This document shows, one piece after another, positions 1 to 6,648 of a DNA stretch of 7,037 nt. This DNA is from Clostridiales bacterium UBA3680 (lineage in GTDB: Bacteria; Bacillota; Clostridia; Lachnospirales; CAG-274): NCBI GenBank assembly GCA_002372875.1, contig DFJD01000107.1, positions 1-7,037 of the forward strand, written 5' to 3'. A program made the position numbers and the translations under genes. The notes under the pieces were generated by a model, which searched no databases, was not told the DNA's origin, and was given only the letters and a program-made list of their open reading frames with translations. Each line of letters starts with the position of its first letter. Positions within the stretch are counted from its first letter, which is position 1.

Positions 1-659
1 AGGAAGAAGAGGAAGAAGATATTGCATCCGTTCTTGTTCAGCAGATGGAATTTTGGAATACCGTGCTTCTTAACAAGGCAGACCTTGTAACAAAGGAGCA
101 AAAGGAGCAAATTCGTGTTATAATAAATGCCCTTAACCCCGGCATAAACATTATAGAAACAAATTATTGCAAAGTTGATATGAAGAAAATTCTTGACACC
201 AAGCAATTCGATTTGGAAAAAGTGTATGAAAGTGCGGGCTGGATAAGAGCTCTTGAACACGGAGAGCATCATCACAGTGTACAGGTATTGGAATACGGAA
301 TAAATACTTTTGTTTACAACAACAAGCATCCCTTTGATATGGCAAAGGTTGACGAGGCCTTTAAAAAGCTTAAAAAGACCGTCATAAGGAGCAAGGGATT
401 TGTATGGTTTAAAGAGGATCCTTCATATGTCTATGTGCTTGAACAGTGCGGACCCCAGGTAACGGTGGAAAAGAAGGGTATGTGGGCAGCGGCTCTGAGC
501 CCCGAAGAGCAAAAGGAAATAAGAGCAAGTTATCCCGAGGTTGACTCAAGTTGGGATGCAAAATACGGTGACAGACTCAATAAACTTGTTTTTATAGGAC
601 AGGGAATAGACCAAGAAGCGATCACAAAGATCATGGACTCTTGTCTGACCGATATTTAA
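1..659 (+). CDS. CobW/G3E-family metallochaperone GTPase, 3' part (5' end outside window)
   Basis: The reading frame is open to the left edge (first full codon at base 3), so this is the C-terminal ~218 residues of a larger protein; the ATG at 45 is internal. It starts in an acidic run (five Glu then Asp) followed by DIASVLVQQMEFWNTVLLNKADLV, which matches the helix before the G4 motif of G3E GTPases; NKAD (bases 72-83) is the guanine-specificity motif. The P-loop and switch regions must lie upstream. A His-rich segment (EHGEHHH, bases ~258-278) precedes a CobW_C domain containing FVYNNKHPFD, the RSKGFVWF strand and the closing DRLNKLVFIGQGID. Family members (CobW, YjiA, YciC/ZagA, ZNG1) deliver Zn, Co or other metals to target proteins in the cytosol using GTP hydrolysis. 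The GQGID ending and His/Glu-rich stretch fit the zinc-handling branch, but the metal cannot be told from sequence. It is followed by its own terminator, so it ends a separate transcript. Family certain, specificity unknown. Confidence 0.9.
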   Translation, partial: EEEEEDIASVLVQQMEFWNTVLLNKADLVTKEQKEQIRVIINALNPGINIIETNYCKVDMKKILDTKQFDLEKVYESAGWIRALEHGEHHHSVQVLEYGINTFVYNNKHPFDMAKVDEAFKKLKKTVIRSKGFVWFKEDPSYVYVLEQCGPQVTVEKKGMWAAALSPEEQKEIRASYPEVDSSWDAKYGDRLNKLVFIGQGIDQEAITKIMDSCLTDI

Positions 660-677
660 TTGTCGCCTTAATGCAAT

Positions 678-705
678 GGGAGTGGTTTATTCCACTCCCT
701 GTTTT
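678..705 (+). terminator. Intrinsic terminator after the CobW-like gene
   Basis: Perfect 8-bp stem GGGAGTGG (678-685) with CCACTCCC (692-699), 6-nt loop TTTATT, then TGTTTT. It starts 18 bases after the stop codon and isolates the CobW-like gene from the promoter at 770-798. Confidence 0.88.
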
Positions 706-769
706 GTGAAAGGTGTAGAATTTGCAATTTACAAAAGGTTAAGCTTTGATGTCTTTTTGTTTGTTTTAC

Positions 770-798
770 TTGACTTTAAAGTGTAATTTGATTAAAAT
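770..798 (+). promoter_or_regulatory. SigA-type promoter of the PurF-like/thrC operon
   Basis: TTGACT (770-775) and TAAAAT (793-798) are each 5/6 matches to the -35 and -10 consensus with an ideal 17-bp spacer, between the upstream terminator and the PurF-like gene. Transcription would begin near 805 and leave a leader of ~74 nt. The leader can form only a weak bulged hairpin (GGGT 807-810 with ACCC 841-844, CGG 811-813 with CCG 835-837); no known riboswitch or T-box was recognised. Confidence 0.75.
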
Positions 799-878
799 TT
801 AAAGATGGGTCGGAATGTAACATTTTTCTCTTGCCCGAATACCCTGAATAATATTTTTAATTCCCGGAGGTTGTATAA

Positions 879-2330
879 ATGGGTGGATTTTTTGGAGCTG
901 TAGGAAAGAAAAGCTGTAATTTTGAATTATTTTTCGGAACAGACTATCATTCACATTTGGGAACAAGAAGAGCGGGACTTGTTTTTTATGACGGAAAAGG
1001 CTTTAACAGAGCAATTCACAACATAGAAAACTCCCCTTTCAGAACCAAATTTGACAAGGATATTCAATCTATGGACGGATATATGGGAATAGGCTGTATT
1101 TCCGATTATGAGCCTCAGCCACTTATAATCCGCTCTCATCACGGAACTTTTGCCATTACCACAGTCAGCAAGATCAACAACAAAGATGAGATCCTGAAAA
1201 TACTTTTTGAAAACGGAAATTCCCATTTCCTTGAAATGAGCGGAGGCGATATCAACTCTACGGAGCTTGTTGCCGCCATCATAAACAGAAAGGAAAACCT
1301 TATAGACGGTATTCGCTATGCCCTTGAACTTGTGGACGGCTCTCTTTCACTGTTGCTTATGACAGAAAAGGGAATTTATGCCGCAAGAGATAAATATGGC
1401 AGAACACCTGTTGCGGTGGGCAGAAGAATAACACAGGATGAGGACAATCCCGTACATGAGGATTATGAAGAATTTAGCGTAGCTTTCGAGGATTTTGCTT
1501 TCAATAAGCTTGGTTATGAAGATTACAAGAGCCTTGGCCCCGGAGAAATAGATATTATCACCCGCGAGGGAGTTAAAACTCTTGTAGCGCCCGGCGATAA
1601 AATGAAAATATGTACCTTCTTGTGGATATATTACGGCTATCCTTCATCAAGTTACGAGGGTATAAATGTTGAATACATGAGATATAAATGCGGTGCATGC
1701 ATTGCAAAAAGGGATAACGTAAAGCCCGACATAGTTGCGGGAATTCCCGATTCGGGCACAGCCCATGCGGTAGGTTATTCCAATGAATCGGGTATTCCTT
1801 TCTCAAGACCTTTTATAAAATATACACCTACATGGTCAAGGTCATTTATGCCGACCATACAGAGCAAAAGAAATATGATCGCAAAAATGAAGCTTATTGC
1901 CGTAGATGACCTTATAAAAGACAAATCTCTTTTGCTTATAGATGATTCCATAGTAAGAGGAACACAGCTCAGAGAAACCACGGAATTTCTTTATGCAAGC
2001 GGTGCAAAGGAAGTTCATATAAGACCTGCCTGTCCGCCTCTTATCTATGGCTGCAAATTCCTTAATTTCTCCCGTTCATCATCGGAGATGGATCTTATAA
2101 CAAGAAGAGTTATAGCGAAGCTTGAGGGTACGACCGAGGTCAGCGAGGAAGTTTTGCAAAAATACGTCAACCCCGACAGTGAAGAGTATGCAAATATGAT
2201 AGAGGCGATAAGAAAAGAGCTTCATTTCACCTCTCTTATGTACAATCGTCTTGACGATATGCTTGAGTCCGTCGGTTTGCCGACAGATATGCTTTGCACT
2301 TATTGCTGGGACGGAAAGGATATAGAATAA
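879..2330 (+). CDS. PurF-like amidophosphoribosyltransferase paralogue with a degenerate glutaminase domain
   Basis: This 483-residue protein has the PurF architecture: an N-terminal Ntn glutaminase fold (~1-230) and a C-terminal type I phosphoribosyltransferase domain (~240-483). The PRPP loop is intact (LLLIDDSIVRGTQ, 351-363), as is the region aligning with the PurF flexible loop (IKYTPTWSRSF, 313-323). Four cysteines align with the 4Fe-4S ligands of Bacillus PurF: C245 (CTFLWIYYGYPSS), C392 (PPLIYGC), and C473/C476 (CTYC). The glutaminase site is lost: the start is MGGFFG, not MCGIVG, so the N-terminal nucleophile Cys is Gly; the RYxT Arg, the oxyanion Asn-Gly and the catalytic-site Asp also have no counterpart. 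The start is secure, because GGAGG (866-870) lies 8 nt before the ATG and an in-frame TAA (876-878) abuts it, excluding a longer N-terminus with Cys. True PurF makes phosphoribosylamine from PRPP and glutamine in purine synthesis; this form could at most use ammonia or another nucleophile, or act as a regulator. It is the first gene of the operon. Fold certain, function open. Confidence 0.9.
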   Translation: MGGFFGAVGKKSCNFELFFGTDYHSHLGTRRAGLVFYDGKGFNRAIHNIENSPFRTKFDKDIQSMDGYMGIGCISDYEPQPLIIRSHHGTFAITTVSKINNKDEILKILFENGNSHFLEMSGGDINSTELVAAIINRKENLIDGIRYALELVDGSLSLLLMTEKGIYAARDKYGRTPVAVGRRITQDEDNPVHEDYEEFSVAFEDFAFNKLGYEDYKSLGPGEIDIITREGVKTLVAPGDKMKICTFLWIYYGYPSSSYEGINVEYMRYKCGACIAKRDNVKPDIVAGIPDSGTAHAVGYSNESGIPFSRPFIKYTPTWSRSFMPTIQSKRNMIAKMKLIAVDDLIKDKSLLLIDDSIVRGTQLRETTEFLYASGAKEVHIRPACPPLIYGCKFLNFSRSSSEMDLITRRVIAKLEGTTEVSEEVLQKYVNPDSEEYANMIEAIRKELHFTSLMYNRLDDMLESVGLPTDMLCTYCWDGKDIE

Positions 2331-2338
2331 ATAACTAA

Positions 2339-2370
2339 AGGAAGCAATGATTAATTAATCAGTGTTTCCT
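2339..2370. promoter_or_regulatory. 32-bp palindrome between the PurF-like gene and thrC
   Basis: Arms 2339-2354 and 2355-2370 are complementary at 14 of 16 positions plus one G-T pair, with one mismatch; the centre is TTAATTAA. It starts 9 bases after the upstream stop codon and ends 26 bases before the thrC ATG. As RNA it is a long hairpin without a following U-tract, so it is not a standard terminator. It could be an operator, an mRNA-processing or stabilising hairpin that sets different thrC levels, or a leaky attenuator. Confidence 0.55.
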
Positions 2371-2395
2371 AAACATAAACGAAAGGTATATAAAA

Positions 2396-3874
2396 ATGTC
2401 ACAACTTTATTTCAAAAGCACAAGAGGCGCCGAAGAAAAAATTACGGCGGGTGCTGCAATAGTAAGAGGAATAGCGCCGGACGGAGGACTTTACGTTCCC
2501 GAACAGATCCCGCAGATCGATTTCACACTTTCGGATATGCTTTCCTATGACTACAGAGAACTTGCATACAGAGTATTAAGGCTTATTATAACCGACTTTT
2601 CCGAAGATGAGCTTCGCAACTGTATTAACAGCGCCTATGACGAAAAATTCGACAATAAGCTTATAGCACCTTTGGTATCTGCAAAGGAGCATAACTTTCT
2701 TGAGCTTTTTCATGGAAGAACGATAGCGTTTAAGGATATGGCTCTTTCAATATTGCCTTATCTTATGAAAACAGCGGCAAAGAAGAACGGTGTAAACGAG
2801 GATATAGTTATACTCACCGCTACAAGCGGCGATACGGGAAAGGCTGCCCTTGAAGGATTTGCCGATGTACCCGGAACAAAAATAATTGTGTTCTATCCCG
2901 AAACGGGAGTGTCCGATGTTCAGAAAAGACAGATGATCACTCAGAAGGGAGCAAACACTTGCGTTGCGGCTATAAAGGGCAATTTTGATGATGCGCAGAC
3001 AGCCGTAAAGAAGATATTTACAAATGAATCCTTAAAATCCGAGCTTAAGCAGAGAGGATATGTATTCTCTTCCGCAAATTCGATAAATATCGGAAGACTT
3101 GCACCTCAGATAGTTTATTATTTTTACGCATATTCACAGCTTGTAAATGCAGGCAAAATAAAGCTTGGAGATAAAATAAACTTTACCGTTCCCACGGGAA
3201 ATTTCGGAGATATTCTTGCGGGCTACTATGCAAAGCATATGGGCTTGCCCGTTGAAAGATTGATTTGTGCGTCAAATGACAACAAGGTTCTCTTTGACTT
3301 CTTTAAGACGGGAAAATACGACGTTAAAAGAGATTTTATCGTGACGGTATCCCCTTCTATGGATATTCTCATATCATCAAATCTTGAAAGGTTGCTTTAT
3401 CATTCCTGCAACGATGCCGCAAAGGTGAAAGAGGCTATGGAAAGACTTTCGGGAGAAAAGGAATATACCTTTGATATCGGCAATGAGTTTTCGGCGGAAT
3501 TTGCCACGGTGGAAGAAACTTTGTCTGCTATAGGGGAGCTTTTTAAGGAAACAGGCTATGTTATGGATACGCATACGGCGGTTGCTTATGCATCCTATGT
3601 TAAATATGCTGCCGAGAGCGGAGATAAGACGATCAATGTAATTGTTTCCACAGCAAGCCCTTATAAGTTTGCTAAGGATGTTTTAAGAGCTATAGATAAA
3701 AAGTATGAAGGTATCGATCCTTTCAAGGCACTTGATGAGCTTGAGAAAATAAGCAAAATACCCGTACCCGAGCCTATAAAGGGTATAAACACAAGGCAGA
3801 TCCTTCACAGTGCGGTTATAGACAGAACACAGATAGAGAGTTTTGTAAAAGAGCGTTTGACCCAAAATGTATAA
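2396..3874 (+). CDS. thrC: Threonine synthase
   Basis: This 492-residue cytosolic PLP enzyme converts O-phosphohomoserine to L-threonine and phosphate, the last step of threonine synthesis. Visible marks, in order: N-terminal YFKSTRGAEEKI...GIAPDGGLYVPE (6-36), typical of bacterial ThrC; FHGRTIAFKDMAL (105-117) with K113 as the Schiff-base lysine; TSGDTGKAALEGF (143-155); SSANSINIGRLAPQIVYYFYAY (225-246); the PLP-phosphate loop PTGNFGDILAGY (266-277); SNLERLLYH (328-336); DTHTAVAY (391-398); and STASPYKFAKDVL (418-430). The length fits the longer, fold-type II bacterial/fungal ThrC group (E. coli ThrC is ~428). The start is supported by AAAGG at 2382-2386, 9 nt before the ATG, and by the conserved N-terminus. 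The 3' end overlaps the thioesterase gene by 8 nt. No hom or thrB lies in the window, so thrC sits apart from any thr cluster here. No key residue appears missing. Confidence 0.96.
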   Translation: MSQLYFKSTRGAEEKITAGAAIVRGIAPDGGLYVPEQIPQIDFTLSDMLSYDYRELAYRVLRLIITDFSEDELRNCINSAYDEKFDNKLIAPLVSAKEHNFLELFHGRTIAFKDMALSILPYLMKTAAKKNGVNEDIVILTATSGDTGKAALEGFADVPGTKIIVFYPETGVSDVQKRQMITQKGANTCVAAIKGNFDDAQTAVKKIFTNESLKSELKQRGYVFSSANSINIGRLAPQIVYYFYAYSQLVNAGKIKLGDKINFTVPTGNFGDILAGYYAKHMGLPVERLICASNDNKVLFDFFKTGKYDVKRDFIVTVSPSMDILISSNLERLLYHSCNDAAKVKEAMERLSGEKEYTFDIGNEFSAEFATVEETLSAIGELFKETGYVMDTHTAVAYASYVKYAAESGDKTINVIVSTASPYKFAKDVLRAIDKKYEGIDPFKALDELEKISKIPVPEPIKGINTRQILHSAVIDRTQIESFVKERLTQNV

Positions 3875-4277
3875 TTATTCAAGACAGGTAAGATATTTCG
3901 ATACGGATAGAATGGGTGTTGTGCACCATGCCTGCTATTTGTACTATTTTGAAGAGGGCAGAGAGGCTCTGCTTGAAAATGAGCTTGGTATAAGCTACAA
4001 ACAGATAGAAGAAAGCGGAATAATGCTTCCTGTGGTAAATGCTCAATGTAAATATATTAACGGGGCAAAATACGGTGATTTGCTTACCGTGGAAACAAAA
4101 ATAACAAAATTTAACGGTATAACCCTGACATTTTCATATCGGATTTATTTAAACGATACAATCTATGTAACGGGGAACACGGAGCATTGCTTTGTAGGCG
4201 ATGATTTCAAACCGATAAAGCTTCAAAAAAAAGATCCGGCATTGTATGAAAAAATAAAAAGCATTGTCGAATTATAA
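3867..4277 (+). CDS. YbgC/4HBT-family hotdog acyl-CoA thioesterase
   Basis: A 136-residue single hotdog domain, the usual length for YbgC/4-hydroxybenzoyl-CoA thioesterase-like enzymes, which hydrolyse acyl- or aryl-CoA thioesters in the cytosol. The signature at residues 9-31 (RYFDTDRMGVVHHACYLYYF) matches the family pattern RYxDTDxxGVVxHxxYLxxFE; D14, the second Asp, corresponds to the catalytic Asp, and H20/H21 lie on the following helix start. C23 replaces the more usual Asn or Ser. The later strands (VNAQCKYINGAKYGDLLTV, FSYRIY, GNTEHCFVGDDFKPIKL) fit the fold. The ATG overlaps the last 8 nt of thrC; an SD is weak (AAAAGAG, ~13 nt upstream), so translation is probably coupled to thrC. 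The ATG cannot be moved far downstream because the catalytic motif begins at residue 9. The next gene, a CoA ligase, starts 9 nt later, which suggests a CoA-thioester substrate shared with it; the substrate itself is unknown. Confidence 0.9.
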   Translation: MYNYSRQVRYFDTDRMGVVHHACYLYYFEEGREALLENELGISYKQIEESGIMLPVVNAQCKYINGAKYGDLLTVETKITKFNGITLTFSYRIYLNDTIYVTGNTEHCFVGDDFKPIKLQKKDPALYEKIKSIVEL

Positions 4278-4286
4278 GGAGATTTT

Positions 4287-5606
4287 ATGAATAATTATTT
4301 CAATGCAGATATTGAAACGATGCCTGTTGAACAGATAAAAGCGCTTCAAAGCGAAAGACTTGTAAAACAGGTTAAACATGTGTATGAGAATGTTCCCTTT
4401 TACAGAGCTAAAATGGATGAGATGGGTGTTAAGCCCGAGGATATAAAAGGGATAGAGGATCTTCATCGCCTTCCCTTTATAACGAAGGACGATTTAAGAG
4501 ATCAATATCCCTACGGCTTTCTTGCAACGGATAAATCCGAGTGCGTAAGAATACAGTCTACAAGCGGAACAACAGGAAGAAGAGTTGTTTCCTTCTACAC
4601 ACAGGAAGACATAGATATATGGGAGACTTGCTGTGCCAGAGCTCTTGCGGCGGCAGGTACCACCAATGAGGACGTTGTTCATGTGTGTTACGGCTACGGT
4701 CTTTTTACGGGAGGCGCGGGTCTTCACGGAGGCTCTCACAAATTGGGCTCTCTTACTCTTCCCATGTCATCGGGAAATACCGACAGACAGATACAGTTTA
4801 TGACGGACCTCGGTTCGACCGTACTTTGCTGTACACCGTCTTATGCGGCATATCTTGCCGAGAGCATAGAGTCAAAGGGAGCGAAAAAGGATATTCATCT
4901 TAAAACAGGTATATTCGGTGCCGAAGCATGGACCGAGGAGATGAGAAGAAATATCGAAAACTCTCTGGGAATAAAGGCGTATGATATTTACGGTCTTACC
5001 GAAATAAGCGGCCCGGGCGTTTCTTTTGAATGCAGCGAGCAAAGAGGAATGCACGTAAATGAGGACCACTTTATTGCGGAAATAGTAGACCCCGTCACAG
5101 GAGAGGTGCTGCCCGAAGGTGAAAAAGGAGAGCTTGTCTTTACCTGTATAACAAAGAAGGCATTTCCGCTTTTAAGATACAGAACAAGAGACGTTTGTGT
5201 TCTTTCAAGAAAAAAATGCTCTTGCGGAAGAACATTTATCCGTATGAGTAAGCCTCTGGGAAGATGTGACGATATGATGGTCGTAAAGGGTGTAAACGTA
5301 TTCCCTTCACAGATAGAGACCGTTCTTTTGAACAACGGTTATCAACCGAACTATCGACTTACCGTAGACAGAGTCAACAATTCCGATACCATATCATGCG
5401 AGGTCGAATGGCTTCCTTACGATGCACCCGACGGCCTTAAGGAGAAAAAGCAAAGGGAAGATCTGCTTGTTACAAAGCTTAAGGCGATGCTCGGCATTGT
5501 TGTAAAGGTAATTTTGGTTGAGCCCAAAACCATACCCAGAAGTGAGGGTAAGGCGGTAAGAATTATTGACAAGAGAAATCTTTTTGAGGAAAACACACTG
5601 AAATAA
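4287..5606 (+). CDS. paaK: Phenylacetate-CoA ligase-type adenylate-forming enzyme
   Basis: A 439-residue ANL-superfamily ligase of PaaK length (~430-440). It activates a carboxylic acid as acyl-AMP with ATP and then forms the CoA thioester; phenylacetate and related aryl acetates are the usual PaaK substrates. Motifs: N-terminal LVKQVKHVYENVPFYRAKMDE (25-45), typical of PaaK; P-loop STSGTTGRRVVSFYT (91-105); FGAEAW (210-215); DIYGLTEISGPGV (233-245), the adenylate-binding region; LRYRTRDV (296-303); the hinge and C-terminal domain start GRCDDMMVVKGVNVFPSQIE (325-344); and PRSEGKAVRIID (417-428) with the likely catalytic K422. C249, H256, C311 and C313 could form a structural zinc site as in some anaerobe PaaK proteins (inference). 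AAGGAG (4276-4281) overlaps the thioesterase stop codon and sits 5 nt before the ATG. In anaerobes paaK often accompanies indolepyruvate ferredoxin oxidoreductase genes; none are seen here. Family assignment is firm, substrate is not. Confidence 0.92.
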   Translation: MNNYFNADIETMPVEQIKALQSERLVKQVKHVYENVPFYRAKMDEMGVKPEDIKGIEDLHRLPFITKDDLRDQYPYGFLATDKSECVRIQSTSGTTGRRVVSFYTQEDIDIWETCCARALAAAGTTNEDVVHVCYGYGLFTGGAGLHGGSHKLGSLTLPMSSGNTDRQIQFMTDLGSTVLCCTPSYAAYLAESIESKGAKKDIHLKTGIFGAEAWTEEMRRNIENSLGIKAYDIYGLTEISGPGVSFECSEQRGMHVNEDHFIAEIVDPVTGEVLPEGEKGELVFTCITKKAFPLLRYRTRDVCVLSRKKCSCGRTFIRMSKPLGRCDDMMVVKGVNVFPSQIETVLLNNGYQPNYRLTVDRVNNSDTISCEVEWLPYDAPDGLKEKKQREDLLVTKLKAMLGIVVKVILVEPKTIPRSEGKAVRIIDKRNLFEENTLK

Positions 5607-6301
5607 TGAAAGAAGCTTTTTCGCGATTTTCCCTGCTTGTGGGAGAAGAGGCTCTTGAAAAGCTTTGGCGGTCGAGGGTTTGTCTCTTTGGTATAGGAGG
5701 AGTCGGTTCATGGTGTGCCGAAGCTCTTGCAAGAAGCGGAGTGGGACATTTAACATTGGTCGATAACGACAAGGTTTCCGTATCAAATATAAATCGTCAG
5801 CTTGTAGCACTTACAAGCACTGTGGGAAAGTATAAAACAGAAGTCTGCGCACAAAGACTTCGCGATATAAATTCGGAAATGGATGTCAAATGTATAAATA
5901 CGTTCTTTTTGCCCGAAAACGCCGATACATTTGATTTTTCAGAATACGACTATGTGATAGATGCCATAGATACCGTTACAGCCAAGCTGTCGCTTATAAA
6001 GAAGGCGCAAGATGAGGGCGTAAAGGTGATATCGGCAATGGGAGCGGGCAACAAATTGGATCCTACTTTTTTCAAGGTGGCGGATATATATTCCACAAAG
6101 GTTTGCCCCCTTGCCGCGGTAATGAGAAAAGAAAGCAGAAAAAGAGGCTTGATGCCGTATAAGGTCGTTTATTCCGAAGAGAAACCCTTTAGGGAGGTCG
6201 TTAAAGACGGCTCTCGCCATGCTCCGGGGTCTGCTGCGTTTGTACCTTCGTCGGCGGGGCTTATAATAGCCTCGGAAGTAGTAAAGGAGCTGATTGTATG
6301 A
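5606..6301 (+). CDS. tcdA: tRNA threonylcarbamoyladenosine dehydratase (E1-like, TcdA/CsdL family)
   Basis: A 231-residue ThiF/MoeB/HesA-fold protein. TcdA uses ATP to dehydrate t6A37 in ANN-decoding tRNAs to cyclic t6A, which sharpens decoding. The start FSRFSLLVGEEALEKLWRSRV (5-25) is the TcdA-type N-terminus. The nucleotide-binding fold shows GIGGVGSWCAEALARSGVG (29-47), the acidic strand end LTLVDNDKVSVSNINRQ (49-65) with D53, N63, R64 and Q65, GKYKTEV (74-80), and YVIDAIDTVTAK (116-127). C-terminal TcdA features are KVCPLAAVMRKESRKRG (165-181) and RHAPGSAAFVPSSAGLIIASEVV (204-226). The protein is a little shorter than E. coli TcdA (268) and lacks the MoeB/ThiF CxxC zinc pairs, which argues against those paralogues. 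The stop of paaK and this ATG share one base (TAATG). The SD is distant (GAGGAA, ~14 nt upstream), implying translational coupling. Its substrate t6A is made from threonine, giving a loose link to thrC upstream. Confidence 0.93.
   Translation: MKEAFSRFSLLVGEEALEKLWRSRVCLFGIGGVGSWCAEALARSGVGHLTLVDNDKVSVSNINRQLVALTSTVGKYKTEVCAQRLRDINSEMDVKCINTFFLPENADTFDFSEYDYVIDAIDTVTAKLSLIKKAQDEGVKVISAMGAGNKLDPTFFKVADIYSTKVCPLAAVMRKESRKRGLMPYKVVYSEEKPFREVVKDGSRHAPGSAAFVPSSAGLIIASEVVKELIV
6283..6289 (+). promoter_or_regulatory. Shine-Dalgarno site of the EF-hand microprotein
   Basis: AAAGGAG lies inside the end of tcdA, 8 nt before the ATG at 6298. It is the best evidence that the short downstream frame is a translated gene with this start. 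Confidence 0.75.
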
Positions 6302-6525
6302 AGCCCTTCGATTATAACGGAGACGGAAAAGCCGATTGGGTAGATCTTGCCGAAGCGGCTATGCTTGAAAGTAAAAGAAAAGAGAAAAAGCAGGAAGGTT
6401 TTTCCATAAAAAAAGGTGAGCCTAACAAAAAGCAGCGAATAAAGAATATTGTGGAATGCATAATTTTTGCCGTTATTTTTGTATGGTTTGCGTGGGCATT
6501 GCTTTATGGCTCATTAGAATTTTGA
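6298..6525 (+). CDS. Small tail-anchored membrane protein with a single EF-hand/dockerin-type calcium loop
   Basis: A 75-residue protein not matched to a named family. Residues 5-16 (DYNGDGKADWVD) form a canonical 12-residue calcium loop: Asp/Asn at loop positions 1, 3, 5 and 9, Gly at 6, and Asp at 12 as in dockerins. It is followed by an amphipathic stretch (LAEAAMLESKRKEKK) like the exiting helix of an EF-hand. Residues ~25-49 are very Lys-rich, and 51-71 (IVECIIFAVIFVWFAWALLYG) form one transmembrane helix that ends four residues before the C-terminus. Lys/Arg before the helix predict an N-in, tail-anchored topology, placing the loop in the cytoplasm. There is no signal peptide. The gene overlaps tcdA by 4 nt (ATGA) and has its own strong SD, so it is probably real and co-translated. 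It may sense calcium or simply use the loop structurally; function is unknown. Confidence 0.78.
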   Translation: MKPFDYNGDGKADWVDLAEAAMLESKRKEKKQEGFSIKKGEPNKKQRIKNIVECIIFAVIFVWFAWALLYGSLEF

Positions 6526-6648
6526 AATATTTGGATTTTATGCATAAATAATGGACTTTGAAAGTTTGAAAGCATAGCAAAGTTAACATAAAATATTATT
6601 CTGTTGTGAAATATTCATAAAAAACAGGCGTGATTTTTGTTATCTTTG

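Noticed and set aside
45..47. ATG at 45 as the start of the first gene
   Set aside because: The frame continues upstream to the window edge with residues that match the family just before NKAD, and the ATG lacks an SD; it is an internal Met.
807..844. PurR-type operator or riboswitch in the leader of the PurF-like gene
   Set aside because: TCGG and CCGA motifs are present but in the opposite orientation to the usual paired PurBoxes, and the foldable stem is short and bulged; no guanine or PRPP riboswitch core was recognised.
1091..1155. A sequencing error or frameshift explaining the missing glutaminase residues
   Set aside because: The losses are spread over four separate sites in one uninterrupted frame with good alignment between them, so a single error cannot account for them.
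2339..2370. Intrinsic terminator splitting the PurF-like gene from thrC
   Set aside because: The hairpin is AT-rich at its centre and is followed by AAACATAAAC, with no U-tract.
4988..5335. 115-codon open frame on the - strand
   Set aside because: Antisense to the conserved C-terminal half of paaK; composition is that of a shadow frame.
5394..5810. 138-codon open frame on the - strand
   Set aside because: It lies antisense across the paaK/tcdA junction, lacks an SD and family features, and is a shadow of the two real genes.
6537..6600. Operon terminator just after the microprotein gene
   Set aside because: Only a 12-bp AT-rich palindrome and a weak ACTTTG/CAAAGT pairing are present, neither with a stable GC stem or T-run.
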